This document shows, piece by piece, positions 1 to 10,233 of a stretch of 64,000 bases of DNA. The notes under the pieces were generated by a model. It made no database searches and had not been told where the DNA came from. It worked only from the letters and a program-made list of their open reading frames with translations. Source of the DNA: Pythium myriotylum. Taxonomy: Eukaryota; Oomycota; Peronosporomycetes; Pythiales; Pythiaceae. Position numbers and translations under genes: made by a program. Positions within the stretch are counted from its first letter, which is position 1; every line of letters starts with the position of its first letter. The DNA lies in the NCBI GenBank assembly GCA_023091665.1, contig JALJCQ010000011.1, forward strand, positions 2,604,001-2,668,000, written 5' to 3'.

Positions 1-249
1 ACGTGAGCGGATGGAAGGCGCTGGAGAGCTCGCTGTCAGCGTTTAAGTACAAAGTCAACGGAGACAATGGAGCGTGATAATGCCACAGGTTGAGCTATCA
101 CGCATGTGGTCTGCTCTCCTCTAGAACCGTCGAACTCAAATGTATTACAAATGTCCAATACACACCATGCAATATATCTAGTCATATACAGTATTCGTTG
201 CTGCGTGGGGTCTGTTTTCCAATACAACTGAAGCCAGAAGCGGTGGCGG
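1..249. other. left-edge non-coding flank of hAT element
   Basis: This stretch lies 3' of the minus-strand transposase. I see no convincing gene in it. It is moderately AT-rich and may contain the 3' untranslated part and terminal inverted repeat of the element, but I could not match it to the sequence beyond 2.9 kb. Confidence 0.4.
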
Positions 250-2739
250 TTAGACCAACGACCGGGTTGGTTCACAAGCTCGCATATTATCAGATTGAGA
301 GAGCAGTGACTCTTCCACGACACAATCGAAGCTCTCCGCTTGAGAGATATGTCTTGCGAGGTCCACTTTGTCTCCTTTTAGCGCCCCATAATTGATGTAG
401 ATGAAGACTAAAAGCTCGACCTTGCCAACCGAAAGCCGATTGCGTTTCTTGGTATGGATATGGTTGTAAATGCTCCAGGCTCGTTCACTGGCAGCTGACG
501 AAGTCGGTAGTGCAAACACCACATCGGCGATCTTGCCAAGTTTGGGGAATTCCCTGCGAACTGACTTCCAATAGCTCCGGGGACTGGTTTTTTGGAGCCC
601 TGATTCTTCAGATTTGACTTCAGCGAATTCAAAGAGCTGGGATTTCAAGTCTTCCACTTCCGAAGGCATAATCAGTCCTTTATCGAGTGCAAACTGGACC
701 GCCGCAGCACGTGTCTTTCGCTCGTCTCCTGGCTCAAAGTCTTCAAGGTTAGTTCTTGGGTCCAAGAAAAACGCAATCGCCATTGCGTTCGTGTGGACGT
801 AAGCCCATCGGTGCCGTATTTTCTCGCGAAAAAACCTTTCGAGGACACCAGGGATTATTGGCGTCGCTCGTTGATACCCTTTGGAATAGACAGACTCAGG
901 TGGCTCGACTTCTTCAGTGGATTCTGCTCCAGCGACGTTGGCATCACTGCTTTGGGCCACGGCATTCGCGACTTCACCTCGTCTTGGCTGATAGGCTTCA
1001 TGGTGCAGCAGACTACGAAACCACTTGTACACACCTGACGCATACTCTAAGTCGGACTCCAGTTTCCCGAGAGCACTTCGTATTGGCCTGATCAATAAAA
1101 CAACTGCGCGAAGATTCTCCCAGAAACCCCCATCTTCTACAAGTGCAGTCATGTAGGCGAGCTTCTCGCGAGATTGTACTTTCCGTGTGTACCTTTTACG
1201 GAGATTAACGTAGTGTGGGGCTGTCAGCAGCTCAAACAGTGCTTCACGATTGGCAAGTACATTTTCCAAACAGTTGAATACCGAGTACCATCGAGTTGGA
1301 ACAGGGAGCGTAAGGCCGCTTCTCTTCTCACCGTTAGCACGAATAGTCTCGAGATTTTCGCGGAAAGTATCGAGAAGGCCGACGTGGTCGTGCACGAACC
1401 GAGACAGCTCGACGCAATTCAACTGAACTTTCTTGAGCACTTCATGAGCAAAGAGGTTCTGCATGAGCAGGTTCAGCACATGCGCGGCACAGCCGCCGCC
1501 CACGATAGCGAGATGAGATAGTTTGCCCCACATACTCGTCATATTGGCAGCATTGTCGGGACGATGCCGACCACACGAGCTGAAGTCTCGCTTTGGATTT
1601 CTTGAATCACTTTCTCCACTTGAGCAGCTATATTTTTCTGCGGTATGCGCCGCCGAACCAGAAGCCCATGATGACCAGAACAACGACGGCATTTCAGGAG
1701 CGACGACCATGAAGTTGACGATCTTGGACCCATTAGGATCCGTCCAACCGTCCGTCACAATTGAAACAAACTGTTGCTCGTTGAATTTTGCGACGACGCG
1801 TTGGCGCATGTTGCTGGCGACGTCGCACAGCACTGCCTCGGTGAGGTATTGGCGGGGTGGTGGTTTAATTCCAGGGGCTAATATCTGGATAAACTCTTTA
1901 AACACGGTTGCGTCAAGAATTGAGAATGGTAGTGCACACACGACGACGAGTTCAACGAGCAGCAAATTAAATGTTGCCTGGTCGATGGGGCAAGCAGTTG
2001 GCTTTGACGGCGGATCGGCCATTGCTTGCGTAGCAGCCTGTCTACCGGCGTCAGGCGTAGGTGTTGTGCCGGTTTGACTTGCAGCCAGGGTCAGATCGTT
2101 CTTAATGCGTGTTGGAATGCGTTTGCAGTGACGGAGCACGTGTGTGGCCATGTTGCCACCTGGTCTAGGGTCGTTGAGCGGCTTAGTACAGTACTTACAC
2201 ATGGCCAAATTCTTGCCTTTTTCCTTTCTTTTGTGGAAGTGCACCCACATTTCGTCTGGAGGTCTCCCTTGCTGTGCACGTCCATTTTTGTCTGGAGATC
2301 TCCCTGGTGCGACTTGAGGATGTGTTGGCGTTGACGTCTGTCGGCGTGGCGATCTGCGGAGCGCTGCGGGCGTTGGTGGTTGAGATCGCGTCACCCCAGG
2401 TGTCACAGGCGAACAAGTCTGAGCATGAACACGCGACGACCGTCGAGGTGTTGCATCAGGCGTTTGATGCAACACCGCACCAGAGACCGGCGCAGACGAT
2501 GTGGTCCCAGATGGGCGAGGAGCTACAGGTGGCCTGGCCGATGTGGTTGGCATTCGTGGTGGCGAATTGGATGCTACTCTCTTTGTTGGTGTAGCGCGGG
2601 GTGGTTCTTGATCACTGGACTGGTTATCGAAATAGAGAATTCGTTGGATCGATTGGGGATCTGGATTCGGTGGTCTACTCCCTTGGCGGTCGCTTCCAGC
2701 GCTGAGAGGCTCCGCCCCGTTGAGAAATGCCCTATCCAT
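250..2739 (-). mobile_element. hAT-superfamily transposase, near full length
   Basis: An open frame of about 829 residues encodes a cut-and-paste DNA transposase. The frame stays open upstream to 2862, but the first ATG is at 2739. Residues about 1-160 are low-complexity Ser/Pro/Arg-rich. A BED-type zinc finger follows (W-x-H-F, then CKYC and H-x4-H-C). The central RNase-H-like region has the first catalytic Asp in VSIVTDGW and a second in DNAANM. The C-terminus carries the hAT dimerisation signature (SSAASERAWS then K-x-R-N-R-L). Between about 1557 and 1637 the protein is not hAT-like. The neighbouring frame there reads AAQVEKVIQEIQSETSARVVG, which does fit the family, so two offsetting one-base indels appear to bracket about 25 altered residues. 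The catalytic residues I can see are kept. Whether it is active is unknown, and no terminal inverted repeats were found. Confidence 0.88.
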
Positions 2740-2947
2740 GCTGCTTATTTCTTGATGTACGTTGGAGGATATACAGCGACGCCCACGATCGAAGTGAATT
2801 GCCTCGTGCGATATCGACAGTATCGACAATAGATTCCAAGCACAAATTGCATCCACAGCCAACGTCAGTCAGTTGGCCTTTGGTGGATGACACGATGCTA
2901 ATCAAAGACGTGATTGGATACTTTCAGTTGAAAACAGCCAATGACAA

Positions 2948-3025
2948 GTTTTGAAGACTTTTGGAGGATTTTGCACACTTCAGAATAGTTTTGAACACTT
3001 TTGGACATTTTGGACATTCAGAATA
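2948..3025. repeat. two-copy imperfect tandem repeat (40 and 38 bp)
   Basis: Unit 1 (2948-2987) and unit 2 (2988-3025) both start GTTTTGAA, continue ACTTTTGGA and end TTCAGAATA, differing by a few substitutions and a small indel. The repeat lies upstream of the hAT transposase start. hAT elements often carry subterminal repeats that bind transposase, so that is one possible role, but it is inference. Confidence 0.6.
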
Positions 3026-3824
3026 CTTCAAATCCGAAAACATCCCTACCCCAATGTCGGTCGAGGAGCTCACAACAGCACAGTTGACCTGCACTCTGAT
3101 AAGTTAGGAACTGATGAGTTGGTTTATATCGCTTCTGTGTCTTCAAGATGCACAATCTGTGACCCCGCACAAAACCCAGCAAGATACGATTCAATAAATG
3201 TGACAGGGAGACAAAGCCAAGCTTCAACTCGAGCTCCGGCCGTCACCACGCGTGCAAAATCAATTTTACGCTCTTTTGAGCTTCCTGCTCCTGGCTTGAT
3301 CTGCTCTGGCAACGTATTAGTCATTTTTCATGAACTCACACAAGATATTTGCCCTTCAAGATCGTCGCGGCACCAGAACCACCAGCGAAAGTAAAACTCG
3401 TATACGGTATAGCAAGTGACTTTAATCATTGCTGCCGGAGAGAATCTTGCTTTGTTCTAGTGTATTGGCTGAATAAGGATCGATACCAATTCGGAAGGAT
3501 GCCATGGCCAGACTACGTCCTGGTTTGACCGGATTTCCAGTCCAATCGGTGTCACGATCGACCACACCGAGCTGTGTAACCACTTCCTGGTCATTGCCCG
3601 ATACAGGCAAGATTCTGTTCGAGGTTGAATCTCACTACAATGCGAACGTGAGCAGAGCTGCTCCGGATGGTTTGACGTCGAGGGTGTTGACGTTCGATTC
3701 GATTCTGTCGACCCCATTTCGGTCAGCCTACAGCACTGGGAGCGTCGACGTGCTGGGTCGGCTTGCGATGGAGTGCGCTCAGCCAACACCGAACTCTCGG
3801 AATGGCTTATGTGCTGATCGCGAT

Positions 3825-3922
3825 TACTTTCAGTGAGTGAATCACCAAGGTGAGCGGGCATTAGGTCACTGATGTAAGCTTTCTCAATACAAAAAAACAA
3901 AAAAATACTTTCAGTGAGTGAA
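3825..3922. repeat. 17-bp direct repeat pair
   Basis: The sequence TACTTTCAGTGAGTGAA occurs at 3825-3841 and again at 3906-3922, 81 bp apart. The second copy directly precedes the long hairpin at 3929-3989. This could be a target-site-like or recombination scar, but the arrangement does not identify a mechanism. Confidence 0.75.
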
Positions 3923-3928
3923 GACTCA

Positions 3929-3989
3929 CGTTGTATCGGCGAAACGATGCTTGACCACCGTGACCAAGCATCGTTTCGCCGATACAACG
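3929..3989. repeat. perfect 25-bp inverted repeat (hairpin)
   Basis: Arm 3929-3953 is the exact reverse complement of arm 3965-3989, with an 11-nt loop (3954-3964). The arms begin CGTTGTATCGG. A perfect 25-bp arm cannot be expected by chance in 64 kb. It lies in non-coding sequence and could be the folded-back end of a small inverted-repeat element. Confidence 0.95.
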
Positions 3990-4104
3990 ACGTGACGCTT
4001 CAGGCCTCTTCAGCACAGCCCTGGGTGGGGTGGGGCCCACATCCTCTTGTTATCAGGCATTGTTTAGTGTGTGTGCACACATTGAACAATGGGAAGCGTC
4101 TAAT

Positions 4105-6107
4105 ACAGGTCAATTTGTGGGTCAGGTCAGCGTCTTTTCTATGCACACATCCACTTGGTCAGGCAACAGGTCACGTCGAGCCACGTGACCAATGCTCACT
4201 GGCACTGCCGAGGTCAGACTTTTGACGCCGAAACAGACTTTCCACAATCGAATAACCCAACAAGCCAATCAAACAAGAACAGGGCTCGATCTGCCGGCCA
4301 AGGAGGTCACGCCCTCCCGAGTGCACGCGGTCGGCTGTGAGTCACGGCAACAGCGCGGCCTCGAGGAAACGCCCGAGGTCGCGCTCGCGCGTGGTCGAAC
4401 GTCACCCCGGCCGCGGGTAGCGATGGCGCGTGGGTGGTCGCGCTCGCGCGAAGCCTTGCGCCATCGCCGCCGCACAAGCTCGGGCAGCAGACCGCCAGGC
4501 GTTGCGCCTCGTCGTTGGCCACCCGAGAGAGCTCCGTGCGCAACTGCTGCCGCCGGCACTGCGTCTGGAAGCAGCGAGCTATTCGGGCGGTTTGTCCGCC
4601 AACTGTGGTCGGCGGCCGTGGCGCTTCGTGTCCTCATCGGCCTCGGAGCAGAGCCTGGGCGCTTTGTGCTCGTGGAGTGTGGAGTGGCGCGCTAAGTAGA
4701 GCCTGCGCGCGAGCCTCAACACTCGTTGTTGACAGCAATGCGTTAGATATGTTTGCACAGTTTGGCTGGCGACACTATTGAGTCCTAAACGAAGTATGTG
4801 GAGCGCAGCAGGAAACCTGTTAGGATTCATTAAGACAAACTCAACAGACTCCACTTAATCCATCATCATCATGCTGGCCTCAGTTGCGTAAGTTCGTTCT
4901 CGCCTGCGCCAGCGCCGTCGCTCAAGCAAGCGTTCCTCCGTTGTGGTCGGTTGGATGTGGGAGTCACGCTCTTCGCGTCGCGTCACCATGCTAGGTCAGG
5001 CGCTATTGAACGGATGCGAACTTGAGGTCAGCGAGCCCATGTCAATCGTGCTATCCAAAGCGCCCTCCGCCATTGTGTGCAGTTGCCCCTGCATACGGAA
5101 GACCTATTCTTAGTGACGGACCATATGACAGCAGCGGCAGACCTGACAGTAACCCCGCCGACCCGGGTTGAGCTCACCTAAAGGCTGCGTAAAACTTCGT
5201 CGAGCGTAACTTTTGGTGAAGGAGACTTCGCTGACACACCGTGTCCGTCCAAGTGCGACAAGGACAAGGGCAGCAAGGGCAGGGCAGCGGGGACTCTGGC
5301 TCGTGGTCGTCGGTTTTGACCTCAGCTTCTGCTTCCGCTCCTGCTCCACATCCGGCTTCAAGCGGAGTGGAGGCGAGATCCCGAGCGCGCCTTCACCGCC
5401 GGTTTGACTGCGCCTTTAGTGACGGACCGGCACCATGGGCGTTGGGCACTCCTGCTCCAGAGCCAGCGCCGGCTCCGGCTCTGGTATCGGGCAACAGCAC
5501 CCCGACTGTGCAGCAGTGTGAGGAGCACAGCTATATCTCTGCCCTAGCGCCTTCTCGGAACTTGATCTCTCCCCTCACGTCGGATACCGGCGGCCAAGTC
5601 CGTCGGCTTGCCGCCTCCAAGATCTTCAGGCTTGCCCTCTGGCGCCTGGGATCGTAAGCCTACCCACAACTTACTCCGCGTGTCCGCGTGATGCATTGGT
5701 GGGGCGTCATGCGCCGCTGGAAATGCTATCACCGCGATAAAAAAACGAGATCGATCTGATCGCAATCTCTAACACCATGCCGCCAATAGTCTTTTGATGC
5801 GTCCCACCCGTCGCTGGAGAACGATCGAAAGGGTCTCATGAGCCATCTGCACCTGACGACATGCGCGGGCTTTCGGCCCACGAAATGCACGACAATGATG
5901 AGAATGACTCAGATCGCAGTGGGGACTCCTCAACCAAGATGATGTTAACTAAATACCTAATGCACTTTGTGAACGATTTGTCCTTCGCTCGCCCAATAAA
6001 TTAGTATGTTTCTGCGCCTGACCACCAAGTGACCGAGGCCCCACACACAGGTCAGGTCACGCCCTGCACATAGAAAAGACGCTGACCTGACCGTCAAATT
6101 GACCTGT
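4105..6107. mobile_element. candidate element bounded by 39-bp inverted repeats
   Basis: 4105-4143 on the plus strand matches the reverse complement of 6069-6107 at 37 of 39 positions (ACAGGTCAATTTG, two mismatches, then GGTCAGGTCAGCG...). Looser similarity (CACTTGG...TCAGGC) extends further inward. The 2-kb interior holds a GC-rich stretch with no recognisable transposase. This could be a non-autonomous DNA transposon, or two inverted copies of a dispersed repeat. Target-site duplications were not found. Confidence 0.45.
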
Positions 6108-6151
6108 TTTAGTCGCAACCGAACAATGTGCAAAAAACTCTTCATTGAGTA

Positions 6152-6299
6152 TTTGCTCGCGTTCTCGATTCTAATGGATGAGACGGCAGAGAAGACACCG
6201 CGATGGTCTTTCCATCATTGTACGCCTTGATCCCTGTGATGTCGTTTGCGACAACTCTCAGTACAGTATTTTTGATCGCGTTTTCGATTCAAATGGATG
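6152..6299. repeat. 29-bp imperfect direct repeat pair
   Basis: 6152-6180 and 6271-6299 agree at 26 of 29 positions (common start TTTG and end AATGGATG). The second copy overlaps the left arm of the hairpin at 6295-6333, echoing the direct-repeat-plus-hairpin arrangement at 3.8-4.0 kb. Confidence 0.8.
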
Positions 6300-6333
6300 G
6301 GAAGGCCATCAGAGTGTGATGGCCTTCCCATCC
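6295..6333. repeat. perfect 17-bp inverted repeat, 5-nt loop
   Basis: Arm 6295-6311 (GGATGGGAAGGCCATCA) pairs exactly with 6317-6333 around the loop GAGTG. A perfect arm of this length with a tight loop is well above chance. It is intergenic with no coding role. Confidence 0.93.
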
Positions 6334-7200
6334 TTGCGCCACGTCGAGGCAGTGCAATGTTTACTTGTATGCGCCAATAGGCTGCCTACAGGATATCTGG
6401 GACGCAAGCATGAAGTTGTCCCCGCATTCCATGGCGATCTCCTTCTGATAAACATCCAAGCCGCTGCTCATCCCCCGCTTCTTTTGTTCACTCTCACCCA
6501 TGTGGAACGACGAAGATGGTCCACGGTAGAAGCCAGACGATTTCCACGAGGACGAATCACGACATATCGCCCGTGTCTATTTCGTCTGTGGGTGTAATGA
6601 AGTACCCGTTCCTCGTCGTGAATCTGGGAGCAATCCCTCCAAATCGAACGGTAAGAATGTTTCATGTAATGTGTAGATCGATATCGAGCGAGGCAAAGGG
6701 CCCCTTTCACGGTGATCAATAAGACTGCGAATAGGCTTTATTTTATGCAAACTTCTAGCGTGAGGAAATTCCAGATTCTTTTATCATAGGGATGAACAAC
6801 AAGCGGCGACGGGGTTAAGCTAGAGCGAGGATGCCAATTTTGTATATAGCTCAGCTTACCAACACCGTCGTGTGCCAAAACCTGTGTGAACAGATCCGCT
6901 TTGACGGGCTGACGTACTCCGTATGCGTTATCAATCATGCCGAGAACTTTCTGCCGAAAGGAACTTTTACAATACTTAGCCAAGACGATGATGCTCCCAG
7001 AGGGGGGTGTCATCTCACGGAGTCGTCCACGTCTAGAAGTGAGACACGGAAACTTCCCAGCATCTCGATCTGAAGGGGAGTGCTGGAATATGACTACCTC
7101 ACCACGATGATTGACGTGGCGCGGATACTGTAGCTACCAGGACGTGGAGCCTCACAATTCAACTCACCACCGGGAACCACAAGCTAAGCACACACGTACG

Positions 7201-8751
7201 ATGATTGTCGTGAACCCAGCTGACCTCTCCACGCAGTGGATGCTCGTCCTCGGCGGCGGCGCTCTGCTCTGTGCATTGCTCTTCAGCGTGAAGAAGTCTT
7301 CGCCGAATGGCGCCAAGCTACGCAAGATCCACTCGTTGGGCTCGACCATCCCAATCGTCGGAGACGTGCTCGAGCTTCTCAAGCACTCGGATATGCGCCA
7401 TGACTGGATGACGGCACAGAGTCGCCGCTTCAACTTCGAGCCGTGGCAAATGAACATTCCTGGAAGCCCATCCATGATTGTCGCCGCGGACTCGAAGGTA
7501 CTCGAAGCCATCACGACAACCCATTTCGACTCGTTCATCAAGGGATCCGTCAGCCGCTCAATACTCGAGGAAGTGCTCGGTGGCGGTTTTGCGAACCTAG
7601 ATGGCGAGGAATGGCATGCCCAACGCAAAGTTGCCGCCAAGTTCTTCTCGGCAAAGACACTACGGCTCATGATGATGCACACGATGAAGCGCAACATGAA
7701 ACAAGTCAGCGATATGCTCGATGCGCGCATTGGAAAAGACGAGTACGTGGACCTGTCGTTGCTTTTCCACCAGTTTACACTACAGACGTTCATGGAGGTT
7801 GGAGTCGGTGTGGATTTCCCTGTCATTGGCAAGGAGAAACCTGTGCCGTTGGAGGAGGCGCTCGGTCTCGCACTGCCAATCGCCGCGCACCGATTCATTC
7901 TGCCAGTGTTTGTGTGGAAGCTCCAACGTTGGCTCAATGTCGGCAGAGAGAAGCAGCTCAAAGAAGCAGTCAAGACCGTCCGCACGATCATCAACGACCT
8001 CGTCGTCAAGAGTCTGTCCAAGGAGCCGCAGGTCGATGCGAACGCAGAGACGATTCGCAGTGCGGTGGAGCTGTTTGTTGAGCACAGCAATGCTGATCAG
8101 ATTGGGGTTCGACCCGAAGATCTCGTCGATTTTGTGTTAACGTTTGTGATCGCTGCGCGGGACACGTCGTCGCTGGCGACTGCGTGGATCTTCTATCTGT
8201 TGAGCCAGAACCCAAGAGTAGAAGCCAGAATCCGCGAAGAGTTCGTTGCCAGGCTGCCCGATCTTGGAGTGACTCCTGACGACTACGTAACGGCTGATCA
8301 CGTCAAGCAGCTCGTGTATTTTGAAGCGACCATCAAAGAAGCTCTTCGTCTCTACCCGACGGCCTCGCTTGTGACGCGTTACTGTAACGCCGACACGATT
8401 ATTGACGGGGATCTCTTCATCCGAAAAGGGCAAGAGGTGACTGTATCGTTCTTTGCCTTGGCCCGCAACCCCAACATTTGGGGTCCGGACGCTGATGAGT
8501 TCAAGCCCGAGCGATGGATCAGTGAGGCTACAGGTGAGCTTCGAACCTTCTCTTCGACAAAGTTTGTGACTTTCAGCACGGGTCCGCGAAAGTGCATCGG
8601 CATGAACCTCGCGATGCTCAACCTCCGCATCATGATCGCGAATCTGCTCTATCGTTACAAGTTTGAGTATGCGGAGAACGATGGACGCTACCGCAACTCT
8701 CTTGGCCTGCTCTTGAACACTCCGGTGCGAGTGAAGGTGGCGCGCGCATGA
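7201..8751 (+). CDS. cytochrome P450, tandem copy 1
   Basis: A 516-residue membrane-anchored P450 monooxygenase. The frame is open upstream to a TTG at 7111, but the ATG at 7201 matches the start of the sister copies. Residues about 10-32 form the N-terminal membrane anchor. Visible motifs are the I-helix oxygen-binding AARDTSS (about 319-325), the K-helix ExxR in KEALR, the FKPERW motif, and the heme loop FSTGPRKCIG with ligand Cys about 465. It resembles the fatty-acid-hydroxylase-like (CYP4/86 clan) P450s of oomycetes, but the substrate cannot be read from sequence. It is single-exon. Codons 145-387 (7633-8360) are identical in DNA to copy 2, while the flanks differ by many substitutions, which suggests gene conversion. 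Confidence 0.95.
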   Translation: MIVVNPADLSTQWMLVLGGGALLCALLFSVKKSSPNGAKLRKIHSLGSTIPIVGDVLELLKHSDMRHDWMTAQSRRFNFEPWQMNIPGSPSMIVAADSKVLEAITTTHFDSFIKGSVSRSILEEVLGGGFANLDGEEWHAQRKVAAKFFSAKTLRLMMMHTMKRNMKQVSDMLDARIGKDEYVDLSLLFHQFTLQTFMEVGVGVDFPVIGKEKPVPLEEALGLALPIAAHRFILPVFVWKLQRWLNVGREKQLKEAVKTVRTIINDLVVKSLSKEPQVDANAETIRSAVELFVEHSNADQIGVRPEDLVDFVLTFVIAARDTSSLATAWIFYLLSQNPRVEARIREEFVARLPDLGVTPDDYVTADHVKQLVYFEATIKEALRLYPTASLVTRYCNADTIIDGDLFIRKGQEVTVSFFALARNPNIWGPDADEFKPERWISEATGELRTFSSTKFVTFSTGPRKCIGMNLAMLNLRIMIANLLYRYKFEYAENDGRYRNSLGLLLNTPVRVKVARA

Positions 8752-10233
8752 GGTCTCGAGACGAGCCAGAAGTTACATTCGATATATACCTTTTGCATTT
8801 TTGCATATCCATATCCTGAATCCACTCGCCAATACTGCAAATGCATTTTCTCACTCAGCTGGAAACATCTGCCTGTCCCAGGCGAATATTCTGACGGTCT
8901 AGCTCTGACAGATTGTTGGAGCGGTTTTGTTCCGAAGGAATAATTGAACGTGTTGTCGCTCCAACCCCATCAGACGAAATGTGCGCGGTCCTTCTTCAGT
9001 CCAGGGCGAGGCCTTCACTACTCCCGGTGTTTGTGCAAGCTGGCTGAAGACGATATCCGCCACAGGTGATGATGAAAGTTAGAGTCTGTTGTGTTACGTC
9101 GGTGCGAGTAGCTATAGCTAGCCGCAGGTATGTTTAGTGAGTGCGGATCTCCTCGACATTCGTAACGGCAACCACCATAACAGTGCTGGATCAGAGATCC
9201 TGGTAATACACAGTATTCGAACACAGAGGTGAACAATCGTGTGAGTGAGTCCTGAAATGTACATTCCAGTACACTGGGAGCATACTCAGGCTTAGGGGGA
9301 GGTACATCGATTCAATTGAGGTCTATTGGTTTGCTTATCTAGAAACCTGTAGCCGGCCGGTGCCCAAGTTAGGTAATACGTTCTCTCCAGTGCGCGAGGT
9401 CCCCGGGAAGAAGGGCCGCTATGCGCTGATGCCGCACGTCGTCGGTAGGGTGACGTGGGTGGCTGCTGTCGTGGGAGTCCATGGCGAGATTGGCTGCTGC
9501 ATCCACCATCTTGCTTGCCGCGCGAGGGTGGTGATGCCAACTGCGAATACCGTGGGTGTCGGCTAATCGTCGCGCTCGAGCATATGTGCCTTTCAACATG
9601 AGGTTGAGCGGGGGTTTGTATTGCTTCATTTGTTGGATGATGAGCATGCTGTCGCCGATTACCGATAGGGGCGTCAGCGGTGGGGGAGGTGCATCAATGG
9701 CTGGATTCCAGCCAGATCCGCACCATCCAGTTCCTGGATGGACGCGTCTCCGTTGTGCAACGGCCGGGACTTGAGCCCGTTCTGGTTAACTGAGTAAATT
9801 GAGCCGCTTGCTGAACCACTCAGGGCCATGCAACGTGCGACCCACAACAACGGCAGGGGATGATGACCTTCTCGGTCCTCGAGCCTCACCTAAGAGACCA
9901 TGACCATAATCATGACAGAAAGGCTGCAACTCAAGTAAATAGTGTTGTAAGGTACACTCCCTCCTAAGTTTTTCCTCGGGAATGAAGGGACTACGGGCTT
10001 TGTCAGCTGACCACCACATTCACAGCTGGGGCGACCTATTCTTCGAATCCCTGGCAGGGTTCTTTTGCCATGACAGGGCCAGAAGGAGCCCGCGAACGCA
10101 GAGCCTGAGGAGGGGAGCTGCAAGAGCCACCAGCCAGGTTCTTGAATCGGCCATCAGTTTTCAATTCGCAGCCCGCGACTGAAGCAGTCTTCAACGCACC
10201 ACAAGAAGCACACAAGCAACGCACACTTCATCA
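8752..10233. other. spacer between P450 copies 1 and 2
   Basis: About 1.5 kb without a recognisable gene. Short frames on both strands look random. The part near 9.86-9.94 kb (TGATGACC, later CATGACAGAAAGG) resembles 12.24-12.30 kb upstream of copy 3, so the duplicated unit probably included upstream sequence. Confidence 0.5.

Larger units (their letters stand above)
3026..7200. other. gene-poor repeat-rich interval
   Basis: About 4.2 kb without a recognisable gene lie between the hAT element and the first P450. The open frames here (for example minus 3457-3987 and plus 5241-5657) are short, compositionally biased and resemble no family I know. About 4.27-5.65 kb is clearly more GC-rich than its flanks and shows Ser/Ala/Pro-rich low-complexity translations. 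One could be a decayed secreted-protein fragment. The recognisable contents are the hairpins, direct repeats and inverted pair listed separately. Confidence 0.5.

Noticed and set aside
4192..4695. Overlapping open frames in the GC-rich 4.2-4.7 kb stretch
   Set aside because: Several frames on both strands are open at once because of base composition. None has family motifs.
7164..8090. Long minus-strand frames opposite P450 copies 1 and 2
   Set aside because: They are shadows. They recur identically in both copies only because the underlying DNA is identical.
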